Shown: piece after piece, positions 36,101-46,059 of the stretch
Layout of the letters: every line of letters starts with the position of its first letter
Position numbering within the stretch: position 1 is the first letter of the stretch
Source: Brachionus plicatilis
Taxonomy: Eukaryota; Rotifera; Eurotatoria; Ploima; Brachionidae
Assembly: GCA_010279815.1 (NCBI GenBank)
Contig: QEOQ01000640.1
Location: forward strand, 2,184,271-2,230,329
DNA length: 46,059 nt
Reading direction: 5' to 3'
Made by a program: the position numbers and the translations under genes
Notes under the pieces: model-generated
The model's input: only the letters and a program-made list of their open reading frames with translations
Told to the model about the DNA's origin: nothing
The model's database searches: none

Positions 36101-38682
36101 TATTTAAAAAAATTTAAAAAGATTTAGTGTCTGTATAGAAGATTAAAAAAAGAAAAAGAATAACATTGGCTCTTAATTTGTGATGAGTGTGATGTGTAAA
36201 GAGTGTCTTTTTAGTAATTTGAACAATTTGACGTCATACTATTTTTTGTTAGAAAAAATCAATTTTTTCTTTCAAAATTTTTCTAGTTTATTATGTAAAA
36301 GTTTTAAATAATAATTATATTATTAGAAAAATTGTTAACTTTCATTCAATGCAAAAATATTTCAAAATCTTTAAAAATAATGATTTCAATAAGAAACAAA
36401 TAAAAAAAAAATGTGGTCTTTTTTTTCCAGTATACTGCCTAAAAGAGTCATAGTTTTAATTAAATTTTTTTTTAATTTTTTGCCAAGTGTCAAACAATTT
36501 TTTTTCTGATTAAATCCATATATTGCCAATGACGGAATAAAAATCGACTATGTTACTTTAATGTGCTGCACCTATTATGTTCCTTTAGGTACTTCATGTG
36601 TCCTTTATTTAATTTTTAATTTCTTAATTCTTAAATTTACTGAATGTATAAAAATCTTGTAGCCAACCAAGACTTTTATGTGCTTTATGTACTTCATTCC
36701 GTATTATTTAGTTAAAAAAACATTCCTTTATGTATACTCTAAGGTAATAATTATGGTTATGTATCTTTCAGCAAAAATTTTTTTTTTAAATTTTTTCACT
36801 TAAAAAGGATTGACTATTTTATTAAAAATATAACCATACTAGTTTTTTCCAGCGTCATTGACAATACCTCATTAAATCAATTAAAAAAAATATTCAAAAT
36901 TAAAAAAAAATTAAATTACGTCAAAACATTTCTGATGAACTTGTCCTGAGTGTTGCTAATATATTCGCCTATCAACTGTTTGCTTATGCAGTTTCGATTG
37001 AACAAAAACTCGGCTATGCTTTTCGAGTTTCGGTCCAAAAACTTCTCCTCAATCAAGTAGTTGACACCTTTTTCAGGTTTTCTAAACAAAAATAAAAATA
37101 ATTAAAAAAAAATCTCAAAAAATAATTTTTTTTAAAATAATTTTTTTAAAATTTATTTAAAAATTTTTTCATACCTGTTAAAAAGATTGAGACCGACTAG
37201 ATACTTGTGTTTATTTACATCGAAATTATTGATTGACTTAGAGTTGAAATTTTTGTTTGAATCAGAAAAGTTGTGTCTGAATTTTGATGGTGAATCGCAA
37301 TTTTTGGGCGTCTCACCACCACTCACCGAGCAAACAGGTGAATTTTTCGCTTTGTCCTTGAGACTTTTGCCACTAGACTCGGAGGTCTTGGTCGAGCCGG
37401 ACGAGCAACTCGAGGTCGACTCACTCGAGTACACACTGTTAATGGAAGTTGAATTGATGGTGATCAAATTTTTTGCCTTATTGATCTGTGGCTCTTCGTC
37501 ATCGTCCAAATTTTTGTAGTCCCCATTAGCCGAGCTCAGCAGAGACATGGTGGACAAATCATCAAACTTTGTGGCCGAGCGACTCTTAAATTTTGGCTCT
37601 AGCTTTTCTTTGTCTTCAGGCTCGCTCTCTGCGTCCTCAAACTCGTCATCTTCTTCGCCGGCAGCGACAACAGCGCTGCTTTGGGGCTTGAGATTTTCAA
37701 TAAAACTCTCAAAGTCAACACTGGCCAAGTCAATGCTCATCTTTTTGCTTGTCTCATTGGGCTCCGTGGCATGGCAGCTGGACACGTCCAAGCTGCGCCG
37801 CTTCAGCGTGTTCTCGCACAGCTTCTGGTAGTTTTTTCTCAATTGGTACTCGCGGTAGGCTAGTTGAATGGTGCGGGCAGCGCGTCGCGCCCTCAAGTAG
37901 CCGCCGTACTTCCGGTTCAAATATTCTATTTCCTTTTGCTGCAGCTCATTGGAAAGCTCGTACTTGAGGTGGTTGTGTGCGGGCTTGCTGTTTATGGACA
38001 AGGGAGTCTGGTTGGCGAACTCGTAGGATTTCGAGTCCATGCTCTGGCTGTTGTTGAGCGTGGATATGGTGCTCTTGAGACTCTTTTTGGCCATCAGCTG
38101 CTTGGGACTGTGCAGCATCATGGACGAGCTAATTGACGAGTTGATGTTTTTGTTGTTCAGCTTGTAGTTGGGCGTGAATGGAACACTTTTGGAGTCGAAT
38201 TCGTCCAGCTCGCATATGCGGTCATGTTTGGCCAGCGAGGACGAAGACGAGGACGCCGAGGAAATGGGGGGTGTCGGCGACGCCAGGCTCAGAGAGGACG
38301 TCGCCGAGCTGTTCTCGCTTTTTTGAATCACAAAGCTGGCCATCTCAATTTGTTTGGTAAGAAAGTTCATGTGGCTGCTGTCCAGTGGTCTGTAGGTGTC
38401 CAGGGCTCTGGGCGACGTGATAAAATCGAACTGTTGGTCTACAAAGTTGTCAAAGTACTTGCTGTTTTTGGCCATGGGACCGCTGCCATTCAAAGCTTTG
38501 TTCAGTCTATTCAGCAAATTGAGCAGGTAGTCGCGCTCGCTCAGCAGGCTGGCCTGATTGGACTCGTAGACTTTGAGCTTTTCGTTCAACTTTTGAATTG
38601 TTGAGTCCTTGTCTTTGATGAGTTGACGTGTCTCGGGCGGCGGACAGTCGATTCTTGACTTAATCAAACTCTTTTCCATCAT
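30195..38682 (-). CDS. IQSEC: IQ motif and Sec7 domain protein (Arf GEF), 8 exons
   Basis: IQSEC/BRAG proteins load GTP on Arf6-type GTPases at membranes and synapses. Exons are 37175-38682, 36920-37081, 35253-35334, 34708-35196, 32465-32564, 32286-32407, 31634-32101 and 30195-30563. All phases agree and give 1099 residues, close to vertebrate IQSEC1. Seen in order: an N-terminal coiled coil (about 20-65), Ser-rich linkers, an IQ motif (about 266-288, ARTIQLAYREYQLRKNYQKL), an acidic segment, then Sec7 from about 500 (PEKGVNYLIEEKFL). Sec7 holds the catalytic glutamate in PGEAQKIEHL (Glu586) and the LLNTSIHNPNVKP motif. A PH domain follows (PHRRLVC..LFNDILVV, YGIRLI, VLITFNAKN) and runs into a helical IESIRIKTELEKY segment. 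The tail is Ser/Asn-rich and ends in KKYV, not a class I PDZ ligand. Introns 2 (1.6 kb), 4 (2.1 kb) and 7 (1.1 kb) are long; intron 7 carries a MITE. The start is the first ATG of the frame; alternative 5' exons are possible. Confidence 0.96.
30775..31127. mobile_element. Palindromic Mutator-like MITE, copy 3, in IQSEC intron 7
   Basis: The ends GGCATTGTGAAATTTCATAC bound arms of about 150 bp that are almost perfect inverted copies (shared blocks include CTTGTTCTGTAAATGAAAC and CTTCTGCGGAAG). The flanks are TCTCTATTC on the left and TCTCTATTT on the right, a 9-bp duplication with one change. High arm identity indicates youth or strong constraint. Confidence 0.85.
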
Positions 38683-39448
38683 ACACAACTCATTTATTTA
38701 TTATTTTTTTTTTTAAATCTTTTTTAAATTTGAGAGTTAAATTTTGGGAGCAAAAAAAATATTGTAAAAATAAGAATTTTTTATTTTTTTGCATAAGAAA
38801 CGAACATAAAGGATTAGATTCTTTGAAGAAAAAAAAAAAAAAAAAAGAAGAAAAAAATAGCAAATAATCTTGATAATAAAAACAAAATGAAAACCAAGTG
38901 GTTTAACTTTGTAGCAATCGTAATTAAGTTACTTGCTCGATGTTCTAATAGAGTAAAGTTAATAATTAGACTTAAGATGGTTTAGATAAGATTAGAATAT
39001 TTTTTTTTTTTAATCTTATAAAAAAGTTGCTTTTGCCAACTAGCAAAAACAACATGTTAATTTCCAAGTTTATTATACAAATGTAATGTTGTAGGCTTGT
39101 GCGAATAGACTTAGTTCTATCCGCGTTTTTAATTATTTTACTTTCTTAAATTAATGTCGACTCGATACCGCTTTCGAGTGTCTCACGACAATTTTTTTGA
39201 AAAGAAAAATTAAAAGGTTGATTGATGCATGAATGAGGCACCACGCACTCATTTTTGTTGAATTTTATTTTATCTTGCCTCCTGGGTGATAAAAGAATAA
39301 AAATTTTAGACAAAAATAGAGAGAGAAAAATTTCTTGCAAAATTTTAGACTTCGTTATGATTAAAAAAATTAAAAAATATACTTCATATTTTATGGTGAC
39401 TAGTTTGTTTTTAAAAATAAAAAAATTTTAATAAAAAAACAAAAAATA
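38683..39448. promoter_or_regulatory. IQSEC upstream region
   Basis: This holds the IQSEC 5' UTR and promoter side, including a poly-A/AAG run at about 38829-38857. No core promoter motif is distinctive. A short minus-strand frame at 39146-39340 has no recognisable content. Confidence 0.3.
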
Positions 39449-39766
39449 ATGTTTTTCTCTTGTCTTTTTGGTGGCATTGTGATTTCTGGAACAACAAAAA
39501 AAATACAGAATAAAAATGAAGAATCTCTAACTCTCACCAGCTTTGGTCTCAAAAATCCAAAACTGTTGCTGCACTCAATCTATCACATGAATCCTGCCCT
39601 TGCAAAAAATTCTAAAAAATTTACTCACATTAAAAAGAATGAAAATTACATCGCAGAATATTTGCAGAACTTGGACTTTAATGATACATCCCCTGATATA
39701 ATTTGCAGACCATATTTGATCTCTTGGAAATTTTTTTTTAGATATTTCATTTTTGTTCCAATTTAA
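39449..39766 (+). CDS. Hypothetical 105-residue ORF
   Basis: An ATG-initiated frame opens divergently 0.77 kb from the IQSEC start. It has mixed composition (TLTSFGLKNPKLLLHSIYHM, EYLQNLDFNDTSPDIICRPY) rather than simple AT-derived residues, but ends in a Phe-rich intron-like stretch. No domain is recognised. It could be a first exon, but no good donor is seen before the stop. Confidence 0.3.
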   Translation: MFFSCLFGGIVISGTTKKIQNKNEESLTLTSFGLKNPKLLLHSIYHMNPALAKNSKKFTHIKKNENYIAEYLQNLDFNDTSPDIICRPYLISWKFFFRYFIFVPI

Positions 39767-40569
39767 ATAATAATTTTAATTAAAAATTTTATTCCGAATA
39801 TTGATAAATTATTTCTAGTAAAACACATGACAATTTGGGGCTAGTTAATTCTGTGGCCCAATGGTCGTTTTATTTTATGATGAAAAAATCACTTAATATT
39901 TCGATCAGTAATTAATTTTTTTGATCGTAAAATTTGTCTTAAAACTTGGTAATATTTTCGACCAAGAATAATTAAATAGTAGCGTTGTCTTGGCAAAATT
40001 TTCCATTCATAATAAAATGTGAATGAAATTAAGAATTTTTTAAATTTATCAGTTTGAGGAATTAATACCTCATATTATTAAATTATTTAATTCAAGAATA
40101 GATTGAGATTATTTAAAAAAAAAAAAAATATTTAAAATTAAAAAAATTCCTATTTAAATTTGATAAATTTTTTTTATTTTTTTGAAAGGTCAATTTTATT
40201 AGTTAAAAATTTTTTCAGTTCTCATAATTAATTAAAAATTTTATTAGGATACATTCTCAATATATGCTTATGATGTTATTAAAAAATTCACCAGCTATCA
40301 TTCCGGGAAACTTTACATAAATAAATAATATTAAAATGAGATCATCAACAAAAGAAATTCTACTAACACTGTGAATTATTATATTTTAAAGTGTGATCTA
40401 GTCATTAAAAAATCACCATCAACTTGATTTTTATACTTATTTATAGTAGCCCAGACCATAAACTGAAAATGGATATATTCATTTCGAGTCAAAAAGCTCC
40501 TTCAAACTCCATTTATCACAATGGTTATTTTTTAATTAAAGGTAGTAAATTTTTGAGCATTTTGTTAAA
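39767..40569. other. No gene seen
   Basis: AT-rich sequence without a credible open frame or repeat structure. Confidence 0.5.
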
Positions 40570-40806
40570 GATTTTGTGAAATTCAGTAAAAAATACAGAA
40601 TATGCTATACTCAGTAAATTTAGCAAAAATTAAATTTAAAATTTTCTAGAGTGCTATTTGCAGAGATTTTGCACATCCTTGGACGGCTGATACAACTATT
40701 TATGTTGCACCATGTTGTGTCCACTGAACTAATTCTGAACAAAAAGAAAATGTAATTAAATTTTTATCATTTCGTTCTGTTCTGCTGTACTGAATTTCAC
40801 AAATCC
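40570..40806. mobile_element. Palindromic Mutator-like MITE, copy 4, internally deleted
   Basis: The left tip GATTTTGTGAAATTCAGTA and the inverted right tip GGATTTGTGAAATTCAGTAC mark the family; the right arm (TTGCACCATG, GTTCTGTTCT) closely follows copy 2. Flanks TTGTTAAA and TTGCTTAAA look like a degraded 9-bp duplication. The left arm is shortened. Confidence 0.7.
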
Positions 40807-41065
40807 TTGCTTAAAAAACTTTTGCTATCCGTGTTTAAATTTTAAAAATATTAAAAATTTTATCTCTGATACTAAGGAATTATAATTTGAAAAAAAAAAA
40901 AATTATACATAAGTAGATTGTCAAAGTTGAGTTATTTTAAAATAAAAAAATTTACTTAATGCAAAGAATTGGTTGCTGAGTTTCATTCCAAAGAATTTGT
41001 TGTAAATGCTAGATTCTAAGAACAGCGTAAAGTTATCCTGCAAAAATTTGTCTTTATCTGAATTA

Positions 41066-41344
41066 TTAGATTTCTGCGAGTGCTTGACATGTATTTTGAT
41101 AGATTAGTAGAAAAAATACAATATCTGATTCAAAAATCGATATTTGTGTCTTTAAACTGAATGCGAGCTCATCACGAAATCTTCGAGAGGCTTTAAAGGT
41201 TAAGTTTTTGTCAAGTTGGACACACATAGTCGAAGCTCTTAATCGATGTTCGACATGTGTTAGCCATTTTTCCCAATTTATATTAATTACACAGGCCAAA
41301 ATATATGCGATTGCAATCTGTTTTCTAAGAATCTTGGATTCCAC
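41066..41344 (-). pseudogene. Unassigned coding-like fragment
   Basis: The minus-strand frame gives up to 92 residues whose first 75 have true protein character (ILRKQIAIAYILACV, WEKWLTHVEHRLRASTMCVQ, ASRRFRDELAFSLKTQI). Its local GC content is above that of the flanks. No Met start or splice partner is evident, and the start used by the frame is GTG. It could be an isolated exon, a retro-copy fragment or a transposon piece. Family not recognised. Confidence 0.3.
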
Positions 41345-41632
41345 ATGAGACCGAAGTTAAAGCAATTTCGCATTTTTAAAAAACTAGATCCTAGACAAAG
41401 TGCCGGTTATTGCTAGATTTTATTTTATTTTTGTTTATTAACAAAAAAATTAAAAAATTCCCTTTAAAAGCACTTTAAATTTAAATTGTTAAAAATAAAT
41501 TTTAATTAAATTTTATTTAATTAAATTGATTTTATACGATGTGCTGAATAAATCAGCAACTTAATAAATTTAAACTACAACTTTTTAATTTAAACATATT
41601 TTTTTTTAGGTCGCCTATGCAGTATCAATTAT

Positions 41633-41651
41633 AAATAAATAAATAAATAAA
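41633..41651. repeat. (AAAT)n tail-like tract
   Basis: An AAAT tetramer run of four to five units follows a GTCGCCTATGCAGTATC block. A similar tract lies at about 44096-44116. Such tracts are common at LINE or SINE 3' ends, but no element body was defined here. Confidence 0.3.
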
Positions 41652-44429
41652 ATTTTAATTAAATAATGATTTGCCACGGTTTGTGCCAAAAGATGCAAAA
41701 TGTGTCAAAATAAAAGCAAACACATTTAGTGCACATTTTCGTTATGGCATAACTCTTCTTTATTAATTAATCATATTTTTATTTCTATTAAATTCTTATC
41801 GAAAGAGAACCAATTGTAAATTAAACTCTAATTTTATGCTAAAAAAAATGATTTAAAAAATTCATAAATAAAAATTTGTTGCCACTTAAATTCAGGATGT
41901 TTCAGTTGAGCAGAAAAATATTTTTTTGAACGGCTCGAAAAAATAAAAGCTGAATAAAAAAGATGAAATTTCCTCGAATGATGATTAAAATTTTTATTTC
42001 TAAATTAAGAAAAGTAATAAAAGTTTATTTCTTCATCATTTATGTTAGTTTTTCACAATGTGTACGAGATAAGTTTTTTTTTTGACAACTTATGTGACTA
42101 TTAGCATAAACCATGGCTTTTTATTATTTTTAAAATGAAAAAATAAAATTGAAATTATATTGAAAAAAATCAATTTTAACAATTTCGATTCATAGTGCTT
42201 TTTGAGATAATCTATTTTATTCTAAGAACTGCATATTGATTTAAAAAAAAAAGTATAAATTAAAATCTTTGATTAATCGGTACTTTTAATTACTAGCAAT
42301 AAAATTTATACTGCCCTGCAAGTAATTGAACTTATACTAGAGAATTCTAATACTAGAGTTTTTTCTTTTTTCTTTCTGTCATTTTTATTTCTCTGATTGT
42401 ATTAATTTGGAAAAAATGTTATTTTGTAAAATTATAATTATTATTTTGAAATATTTCTAAAATAAAGGAAAGAGTCTCAGAGCAATCTAAAAAATAAATA
42501 AACTAATAAAAAATGGAGTTAGGCTCATCTAGTATCTAATTTAGTTTTTTCACACATCAAATAAGGAATATTTAATAAAGTTTTTTAAAAGTAACAAATA
42601 TATAAAATTAGTACCTAATTTTAATTTGAATATTATTATTAATTTAATAGTTAAACTGATTTATTTTTAATTAACCTTTCGAAAATTAATTCACCTTGGA
42701 TATAAATAAAAAAATTTTTCTAATGATTTAACTATCTTACTCAATACTTTATCAAATAACAACAACGCATTATTAAATAGAATCAATGATTATTGGTTAC
42801 TAAGATGATATTGATGACAAAACGACGTCTAGTACATCTATAATCAATCAACAGAATATCAAGATCCAAATAATACAGACAATGATGCTGATAAACTACC
42901 ATGTTAAAAAAGTTCATGGTGGTTCAAGAGCATAAAGTTTCTTTTAGAAGTGCGGAAGAAAAACAACCAACACAATTCAGGATTTGTATTTTCTATGAAT
43001 ATTCCAGAGTTGTTAAAAGTCAAGTCGAAGTCTTACTTTTTCAGTTTTTTCAATTGATATTCAGCTACATAAAATTTTCATTTGGCCGCAATCTTGCCAG
43101 TCCAGGAACGGAAAAAAATGTTGCTGAGTATTAAAAAATAACTAACAGGTCAAAATATTTACTTCTACTTTTCAACTTTTTTCCAACAAGACTTGGACTT
43201 TTCAAAAAAATTCATGACTTTTTTAGAAGTCTCGAAAAAAAAGTGGAAAAAATTTATTTTTTGTATCTATCAAAGATTTTTAGCTTAATGTGGACAGATT
43301 TTTTTAAATTTTAATCTTTGTTTTTTTTTGTTCAAAAACCATTTTTTCTAAAAATTAAATTTAAAAAAAAATGCTCCTAATTTAAGGCGACCTTCAAGTT
43401 AATAGAAAAGAAAGTAGAAATTGAGTCATCAGTGAACAATTGTATTCTCTTGAGTAAATCAAGATTTTTGATAGCTTTTCAGTTTGTTTTTCAGATGGGG
43501 CTAGTACGACTAAATCGGCGCAATAAACTATAATACAAAAGTTTATTTTCTTAATCATTGCAGTAACTTTTAGATCAGTGCTTGAATTAATTATTGATTA
43601 ATAAACAAGTTAAATAAACAAAATGATAAAGCTGCTCCTAGCTAAACTTGCTTTGCTTGTTTTTAAAAAGGCTATGTTTTTTCGTCACCAATTTTTTATA
43701 ATAATTAATCAATACTTTGCTTGCATCAAAAATAATTAAGATGATTCTATAGCCATTTTGATGCTAAAATTTAACTATTATGTTTAGAAGGTATTTCTGA
43801 ATTGTTTATTATAAAATTAATTTATATGATGATGATTAACTTTAAACAATAAACAGAAACAAATGAGAGAGGTAGCAAAAAGCACAGATTTAGTTTAAAA
43901 GACAAAAATAGAGAACCTAAAAAGAAATATTTAGTAGTAAAAAGTAAAAAAAAAAAGCACTAAACTGTTTCAAACAGTTTTAATTAAAGAGAGTTTGATA
44001 TAAAATTTTAATATTCAATAAATAGAGTTCTATTAATTTTAAACATTTTTATATCAATTTTTTTATACGTCTCCTTTTGCTGTTTTTACACGAATTAAAT
44101 AAATAAATAAATAAAATTCTATTTAGATCTAATTGTTAATTGATTTTTATTAAATAGACTTGAATAATTCATTAAATTGATTCACTTGACAATCACCACT
44201 TTTGACAAATTTCATATATTTTAATAGTTCCAACAATAAAAAAAAGTTTATTATTTTTTCTTCTTAAAAATTAACCTGAATTCAATTTTGTGTCAAAAAT
44301 CTCTTTTTATGAAAAAATAATCTTAAATTTGAATGACAATTTTTTTTCTACACCTCTACAAATAAAGATTCCTTTGGAAAATTTTTTTTATTTTATTAAG
44401 AATGTTCCAAAACAAAGAAATAATTACAG
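41652..44429. other. No convincing gene
   Basis: AT-rich sequence. The 77-residue plus-strand frame at 42901-43134 is the only open stretch of note (VVQEHKVSFRSAEEKQPTQF), with no domain or splice support. A second (AAAT)n tract is at 44096-44116. Confidence 0.4.
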
Positions 44430-44660
44430 AATGCGGAGAAGGGTATTCGATATATCTTGACTCAAAACCCGATTTATATTTTTCAACCAGTCTGGCAGTC
44501 ACTTTAACAAAATGACTCAGTCCTGACTTAGCATATCTGTCACTCAGCCCAAAAAGTCGATTCGAGACTGTGAGTAGTTTAAGTTTATTAAAGGCCTCGT
44601 GATGGAGGGAGTATCATATTTTAGTTTTAGGATAGATCTTACTGCTGAATTTTGATATTA
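44430..44660 (-). mobile_element. Decayed LINE reverse-transcriptase fragment
   Basis: Minus-strand frames read QNSAVRSILKLKYDTPS, then RIDFLG, then after a frameshift LSDRYAKSGLSHFV and EKYKSGFESRYIEYPSP. The order matches the thumb/post-RT region of non-LTR retrotransposons, where QN..R.I..L..DTPS is a hallmark. Both ends are truncated, so it is dead. Confidence 0.65.
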
Positions 44661-44723
44661 TTTTCTGAAAATGAATTTAGGCAAGGAAAACAGTGGCATA
44701 AAATTGAGCCGTCTAAAGATTTA

Positions 44724-45224
44724 CAGTGGTGATTTGATAACAGTATTTTACGTAAATTAACATAAAATCCGAAAAGTGAAAAAGAGGTATTTACGAAAAA
44801 TTACGTAAATTTTCAGGATTTTCAGATAATTTTGGTAAAATTTGGCAAAATTCAAAATGGCCAATTCAAAATTCATAATTTTTGAAAAAATGTCTTTTTT
44901 TTCGCAAAATCGAAAATTTACGAAATTTTTTTTATAACAATTTTAAAATAACTCTTTTTTAAACCAATTTATGAAAAAAAAACTTTCTTAAATTTTCGAT
45001 TTATGGAAAAAAAGACATTTTTCAAAATTTTTGAATTTTGAATCCGCCATTTTGGATTTTGCCAAATTTTACCAAAATCATCTGAAAATCCTGAAAATTT
45101 ACGTAATTTTTCGTAAAATACCTCTTTTTCACTTTTCGGATTTTATGTTAATTTACGTAAAATGTGGTAAATCTAGGGTATTTTACCTAATTTTTCGTAA
45201 AATACTCTTATCAAATCACCACTG
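44724..45224. mobile_element. 501-bp Tc1/mariner-type palindromic MITE
   Basis: Both ends are CAGTGGTGATTTGATAA (the right copy has AAG in place of AAC beyond it), flanked by TA. Nearly the whole element is inverted-repeat: arms share AACATAAAATCCGAAAAGTG and an ACGTAA-rich stretch around AAATTACGTAAATTTTCAGG. CAGTG tips plus a TA duplication are typical of Tc1/mariner-derived MITEs. No transposase is present. Confidence 0.85.
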
Positions 45225-45251
45225 TATATAAATTTCCTAGTTTATTTTGAA

Positions 45252-45691
45252 TTGAGACTCGATTTTTTGTCTAACAGTATCTTAATTAAATTTAGTTGTG
45301 TTGTAACATTCTTTAATTTCGTTTACCCTTGGTTCCTTATTATAGACAATAGTTTTTTCATCCTATCCAGTGTCTCCCAGATAAATATTCAAATACTGCA
45401 AGTAATTCAAAATACATGTTTTAAGTCAATCTTTCTCTTACCATATGACACACCGTCTATTCAGCTTTCTGGCCTTCTCGAGGAACAAAAGGTTGATAGA
45501 ATTGAGTCCCGACTTAAAATTCGGCTCAAAAAGTACATAAAAAAAGTTTAATATATAAAAACACACTCATTACTTCACTGATACACGATTATATTGATGT
45601 TTTTGTTGAAAGCTCAAGAAGCTCTGAACTTAAGACCCTCCTTTGTAAAGTCTCAAATGAGCTATTCCAACTGACAACTGTTTTTCTGTAA
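45252..45691 (+). mobile_element. Decayed LINE reverse-transcriptase fragment
   Basis: The frame to 45551 contains SQINIQILQVIQNTCFKSIF, LPYDTPSIQL and ESRLKIRLKKYIKKV. After a one-base shift the coding resumes as LITSLIHDYIDVFVESSRSS and ends with TAA at 45689. This is the post-RT C-terminal part of a non-LTR retrotransposon of the same general kind as the 44430 fragment, but in opposite orientation. It is frameshifted and truncated. Confidence 0.7.
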
Positions 45692-46059
45692 CATTTCCAA
45701 TTTCTCTTTCAACTTCTAATGTCATTTTGTTAATTTAATTAATTTAATCTAACTTTTTTTATGGACACTTTTTTAAATTTTAAATACCAATGGCGAAAGG
45801 AGTTTTGTTACTCAAAGCCATTTTTTAAAAAATTAAATAAAATAATTTTAAAGAAAAAAATTTTTTTTCTCATTTTTTTGCTTTCAGTTCTTCTCTGACT
45901 ACGCGGCTGAAGAGAACTAAAAAAAATTATCGAGCTTGAGAATTGATAAAAAAAGCTTTGGTATCATTTTTTTTTGTATTCTTTGATAAAGAAAAAAAAA
46001 ATTTTGTGTCATCAATTTAACCTCTAATTGTAACGGTCAACTAAAAATTAAATAAAATA
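45692..46059. other. No gene seen
   Basis: AT-rich sequence, possibly including the 3' UTR of the LINE fragment. A short GC-richer piece at about 45886-45918 follows a TTTCAG and could be an exon edge; support is too thin to call it. Confidence 0.35.

Noticed and set aside
37187..38604. Several plus-strand ORFs opposite the IQSEC first exon
   Set aside because: They are shadows of the GC-rich coding exon on the other strand.
1..46059. CRISPR arrays, tRNA or rRNA genes, bacterial operons
   Set aside because: No spaced direct repeats of CRISPR type, no cloverleaf or rRNA-like segments noticed, and all recognised genes are eukaryotic and spliced.

Overview
This window is a very AT-rich animal nuclear sequence. 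Its genes are spliced, most introns are 36-60 bp GT-AG introns, and a few introns of 0.8-4 kb are loaded with palindromic transposon remnants. Four products are recognised with confidence: eIF2D, DNA/RNA topoisomerase III-beta, IQSEC (an Arf guanine-nucleotide exchange factor) and a NEK-type protein kinase. This set is metazoan. Catalytic lysines in TOP3B and in the kinase are encoded by AAA, so the flatworm code (AAA = Asn) is excluded and the standard code is used. AT richness, tiny introns and the transposon style would suit a rotifer such as Brachionus, but the sequence alone does not prove that; this is inference.

Layout. 1-1.55 kb: mobile DNA, namely a terminal-repeat element with a GTCGGA array and the 3' end of a non-LTR retrotransposon. 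2.5-11.5 kb, minus strand: TOP3B, followed 214 bp downstream by eIF2D in the same orientation. 12.1-13.9 kb, minus strand: a possible unrecognised gene, frame-consistent over five exons but with one in-frame TAA. 14.05 kb: a match to the RFX X-box. 14.2-21.3 kb, plus strand: an EF-hand protein with a 4-kb intron that holds a nested intronless gene for a Pro-Cys repeat protein (19.0-19.7 kb). A small antisense two-exon ORF lies in another intron of the same gene. 22.6-24.0 kb, plus: a Ser/Asn-rich unknown protein. 24.2-25.4 kb, plus: a minimal NEK kinase. 25.5-30.1 kb: repeats and decayed coding islands. 30.2-38.7 kb, minus: the complete eight-exon IQSEC gene. 38.7-46.1 kb: mostly gene-free, with MITEs, two decayed LINE fragments and a few unassigned ORFs.

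Functional links. TOP3B (an RNA and DNA topoisomerase associated with mRNPs in other animals) and eIF2D (a non-canonical initiation and recycling factor) both act on mRNA translation, and they are packed head to tail. The EF-hand gene carries an X-box about 180 bp before its ATG, which suggests a ciliary role. NEK kinases are often ciliary too, so the plus-strand cluster may be cilia-related; that is inference.

The most unusual content is (i) the nested Pro-Cys repeat gene, whose near-identical 48-bp units are open in several frames, and (ii) a family of four long palindromic elements with GG..TTGTGAAATTCA-type ends, one copy flanked by a perfect 9-bp target duplication, consistent with Mutator-like MITEs. 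Exon coordinates were obtained by hand from splice signals, reading-frame phase and remembered family sequences; no search was run.
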